A DNA stretch of 64,000 bases, from contig OZ024786.1 in assembly GCA_964017065.1 (NCBI GenBank), positions 7,507,047 through 7,571,046 of the forward strand, read 5' to 3'. This document shows positions 61,442 through 64,000 of this stretch, in pieces. Position 1 is the first letter of the stretch. The number at the start of each line of letters is the position of its first letter. A model generated the notes under the pieces. That model searched no databases, was not told the origin of the DNA, and worked only from the letters and a program-made list of their open reading frames with translations. Origin of the DNA: Haliclona indistincta. Lineage: Eukaryota > Porifera > Demospongiae > Haplosclerida > Chalinidae. The translations under genes were made by a program, and so were the position numbers.

Positions 61442-61679
61442 ATGATCCAAGACAGCATGGAAAACCAATAACTGGCCAGCTGGTGATTTCTTTACAAGTT
61501 TTTATGCCACTTGTAGCTTTCAAAAGACGAATGTATTCTCTTTCTTTGAACTTGCTTGAAAGCCTACCAGCTTGGCATATGCTGCTATATAGCAATGAAC
61601 TAACAAAATGAACCGATCTATCTTGCGGAAGCATGACACTATATGTACATGTACAGAAGATTAATAAAACACTCAGCAT
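61442..61679 (-). other. Candidate secreted-protein exon
   Basis: Starting at ATG near 61679 the minus strand reads MLSVLLIFCTCTYSVMLPQD (signal-peptide-like), then SVHFVSSLLYSSICQAGRLS and ITSWPVIGFPCCLGS, up to the donor T/GTAAGTACC. A short, basic, Cys-containing secreted product is possible. A second exon-like stretch (MTDGTTNRLVGQIGS, about 62030-62075) ends at a copy of the same donor. Confidence 0.35.
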
Positions 61680-61718
61680 CACAAATTATTTGCTTAAATA
61701 ACTTTACCTGGCAAAAAA

Positions 61719-61793
61719 GTCTATCACTGCATCAGTGATTCCATTACCAGGATAAGTCTATCACTGCATCAGTGATTCCATTACCAGGATAGA
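61719..61793. repeat. 37-bp tandem duplication
   Basis: AGTCTATCACTGCATCAGTG then ATTCCATTACCAGGATA occurs twice without a gap. Confidence 0.92.
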
Positions 61794-61837
61794 GTGAGCG
61801 TACATCCTTAACAGTCAACAGTGTTTGACAATTGTCA

Positions 61838-61940
61838 TAATAGCGCACTCGGGCTCTACCCTCGTGCGCTATTTTTACCTACTCGACCGGAAGCTCGTGC
61901 GGATAAATCTGATAATGCACTCGGAACCATACGTTAACTA
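61838..61940. mobile_element. Fragment related to the 47.6-kb foldback element
   Basis: ATAGCGCACTCGGGCTC, CTCGTGCGCTATTTTTACCT and ATAATGCACTCGGAACCATA then CGTTAAC recall the GAGCACTCG/CGTGCTCTATTT words and the GGTGCTTTAAC end of the element at 47563. It is degenerate. Confidence 0.45.
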
Positions 61941-62079
61941 TTACATATTGAGCAAATAGCCTCATGATAGTTTCTAACGACATGGATGTATACTATCTAT
62001 ATAGCCATAGGTACTTACATGATCCAATTTGTCCAACTAGTCTGTTTGTTGTGCCATCGGTCATGTTATGCAGCTACTT

Positions 62080-63340
62080 GTAGTGGAGAATCCGCTGCTT
62101 AACATAGGTGCTGTAGACCATAGTGCCGACTGCTGCGCTCTGCTGATGTTTGTTCAATCACACCTTTTAAAATAATAATGTTCTTCAGAAAGACCAGTTG
62201 TAAATGATAGTAAGATCCATGGTAAGATAAACATGTTTGAATAATGCTTTGTCAACAAACAAAGCGGACTTAATTTATTGGATGCACTATAGTGACCATC
62301 AACGTTAATTAACTAACCAATGCTTTTAGCCGCTGTCCTTTTGGCTCCCCACTGCTAATGCAATCCTTTGGTTCCGCAAGTTTGCGGAGAATCAGCTCAG
62401 CATCCATGATGGAACGACAACGGTGACTGCGACTTCACCGTGACACTCACAAGAAGTAGTGCGCATTACATAGAATTTTCAATTGGGTGTGGTGTCTGGT
62501 ATTGAATATTAATTTACCCAATAAAATATTGTTAGTTACATAATTATTACACATGTCCATTGCGAGCATTGTGAAATGAAGTGATTTTACTTTAGTGCAG
62601 TGGTACTAAACTTTCACTTGCAATGCTAAAGTATAATAATGGCATTAGCAACATACTGTAAAGCACTACTTCATGTATTTGCAGCCTGTACACGGATTTC
62701 AAAAACAATTCTGTGAAACAGTGTCATCTATAGTGCAGCTATAACACGTGTGCTGTTGAATACACTGTTTGCACACTGACCGATCCCTGTCTGCATTGTA
62801 GAGCTTGAAAGATTTTTTTTTGATTTTTAGAGACAATAGAAGGAATAAAAAAAACGAACAAGTTAATTGCACAAGCACAAGCACTTGGATGATCCCCTTG
62901 GGGGGTATAACTCTATTTCTTACTTGCTAACTTGCTCATAATTTTTGCATCTACTGCTTTATATATTTATGTAGTAGTATTACAGTAAGCCCTCCTACTA
63001 TAGCAGCTTTGTGCCTCCATAGTGATAATGATGGCATGTTTGCTAAAGGAAGTTGTATCATGTTCAACTTTGATCTCTTGTACTTGGCCAGTTGTCTTGG
63101 TGAGTTTTTTAAGTATTGATTGTTCTCCATAGTGACACGCATGTTGTGCATGCCTCCATTTTTCATCCTCCAGTTGATGGCATCATTGAGTAGACCATAT
63201 CATTTCAGATATTCTCTACTGGGCTATGCTATCACGTCAGAACATTAAACACTTTATTTCATGTTTGTAATACACTAGTTGGATCCATCATTTTGACAAT
63301 AATCTGTTTGTTGTCCGAGCCTTGTCACTAATAATTTCGC
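62080..63340. other. No gene recognised
   Basis: AT-rich spacer downstream of the piggyBac fragment. The decayed continuation of that gene extends to about 63270; otherwise nothing supportable. Confidence 0.35.
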
Positions 63341-63343
63341 ATC

Positions 63344-63817
63344 TCAACTCAACTCTGGTGACATAAAATTCAGCAGTGTGTCATTGTCCACAAAGTGTAT
63401 GTATCTTGTTAGCTCTTCAAATCTGTCCCTGGAGATCCTTGTACTAATGGCAGGATAGTGTAGTCTTGGGTTGCGGCTCCAGTAATCTCTTAACTCTGGT
63501 TCATCAACGATGCCCATCAGGATCTGAAACTGTAGGAAATAAGTAAAATAAAAAGGATCATCACCTTTGCGCAGTGCTGCATACGTATTGGTTTCCTTCA
63601 CTATTAGCTCATCCGAGAAAAACAGCTGAAAGAACTGCTTTCGATCATCTGGGAGAGCAGATGTTTGGCCTAATGTACCAGTGAATGACTCAACTCTGAC
63701 GGGAGAGGGTCTACCTAGCCATTCTGTAATTGTGTGAGCTTGATGAGAACTTTTTTCTTTTGCTAGGCAAGTAGGACTAGGCAGTGCTTTCATGGAACCT
63801 GCAATGTTCCTACGCAA
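63344..63817 (-). pseudogene. piggyBac-type transposase, N-terminal fragment
   Basis: The minus strand from about 63817 reads a polar N-terminus, then FFQLFFSDELIVKETNTYAA, FTYFLQFQILMGIVDEPELR and DYWSRNPRLHY...ISRDRFEELTRYIHFVDND. F-x-x-F-F-x-x-E-L-I-x-x-x-x-x-E-T-N-x-Y-A, I-L-M-G-I, P-x-L-R-D-Y-W and R-D-R-F-E-x-L-x-R-Y-x-H-F form the conserved start of the piggyBac DDD domain. The frame ends at a TGA at 63344. The same frame continues to a second stop near 63277 without the catalytic Asp residues. A 5' fragment of a dead or truncated transposase. The first codon is not secure. Confidence 0.78.
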
Positions 63818-64000
63818 TTGGAAAGCAGAGTGGTCTAGTGTTTGTAAATGTCTTAGTACTCGGTAATAACCAAGTCACTATTATATATCAACTTATCAAT
63901 ACTAATTATTATACTAGTTCTAGTATTGTCATTATCATCAATTTCCTAGAAAGATTTAACTTTTTTCCTTTATAAAATATACAATTTTTGTCTTTGTTCT
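63818..64000. other. No gene recognised
   Basis: AT-rich window edge. The upstream part of the piggyBac gene, if any, would lie here or beyond, but no start was identified. Confidence 0.3.

Larger units (their letters stand above)
61300..62035. repeat. Direct repeat, two copies about 630 bp apart
   Basis: CCTCATGATAGTT(G/T)CTA(G/A)CGACA and GTATACTATCTATAT(G/A)GCCATAGG then TACTTACATGATCCA recur at about 61329-61445 and 61958-62031. Each repeat includes, on the minus strand, the donor GGATCAT/GTAAGTACC. Confidence 0.8.

Overview
The window is animal nuclear DNA, most likely from a demosponge such as Amphimedon queenslandica; the species is an inference. Evidence: very small GT-AG introns (39 to about 115 bp), AT-rich spacers, metazoan signalling families (SMAD, RASSF, protein kinase, TRAF-like), secreted cysteine-rich exons, and a dense mixture of DNA transposons, MITEs and retrotransposons. 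No bacterial operons, CRISPR arrays or rRNA were seen. Genes were read by hand-splicing exons, so exon borders are predictions.

Layout. 1-12 kb: transposon relics (two Merlin/IS1595-like fragments, a DUF6589 fragment, a hAT C-terminus, a zinc-knuckle ORF) with little else. 12-20 kb: a small foldback MITE, an orphan SMAD MH1 exon, two copies of a larger element with hairpin-bearing ends (each carrying a palindromic MITE), a secreted cysteine-rich gene start, a tRNA-like sequence, and a gene with three tandem candidate last exons. 19.9-23.0 kb: a complete pogo/Tigger-type transposon sitting between two copies of one small exon of a host gene. 24-31.5 kb is the host-gene-rich part: a coiled-coil protein kinase (minus), a small three-exon gene (minus), an N-terminal-RASSF-like gene (plus), and a secreted beta-propeller-like gene with a late frameshift (plus). 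31.6-39.9 kb: palindromic MITE, an OB-fold protein, a piggyBac N-terminal relic, a pogo pseudogene, and an intact hAT transposon. 40.0-41.6 kb: a SMAD4-like gene with one complete MH1 domain followed by a partial second MH1, without MH2, overlapped tail-to-tail by an antisense transposon-type gene. 42-46.3 kb: a MITE, a RecQ-like relic, an alanine-rich minisatellite and transposase scraps. 46.7-57.8 kb: a tandem array of an about 2.2-2.4 kb unit carrying a DIRS-like RT fragment and a TRAF-like pseudogene; its second unit is split by a young, apparently intact Ty3/Gypsy element with identical 170-bp LTRs. 58-64 kb: a TRAF zinc-finger relic, orphan extracellular exons, a piggyBac-type MITE and a 5' piggyBac transposase fragment.

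The genes do not form a pathway. The strongest leads are the truncated tandem-MH1 SMAD gene, the tandem alternative terminal exons, and the dated history of the array (duplication first, Gypsy insertion second, with the empty site preserved in the neighbouring unit).
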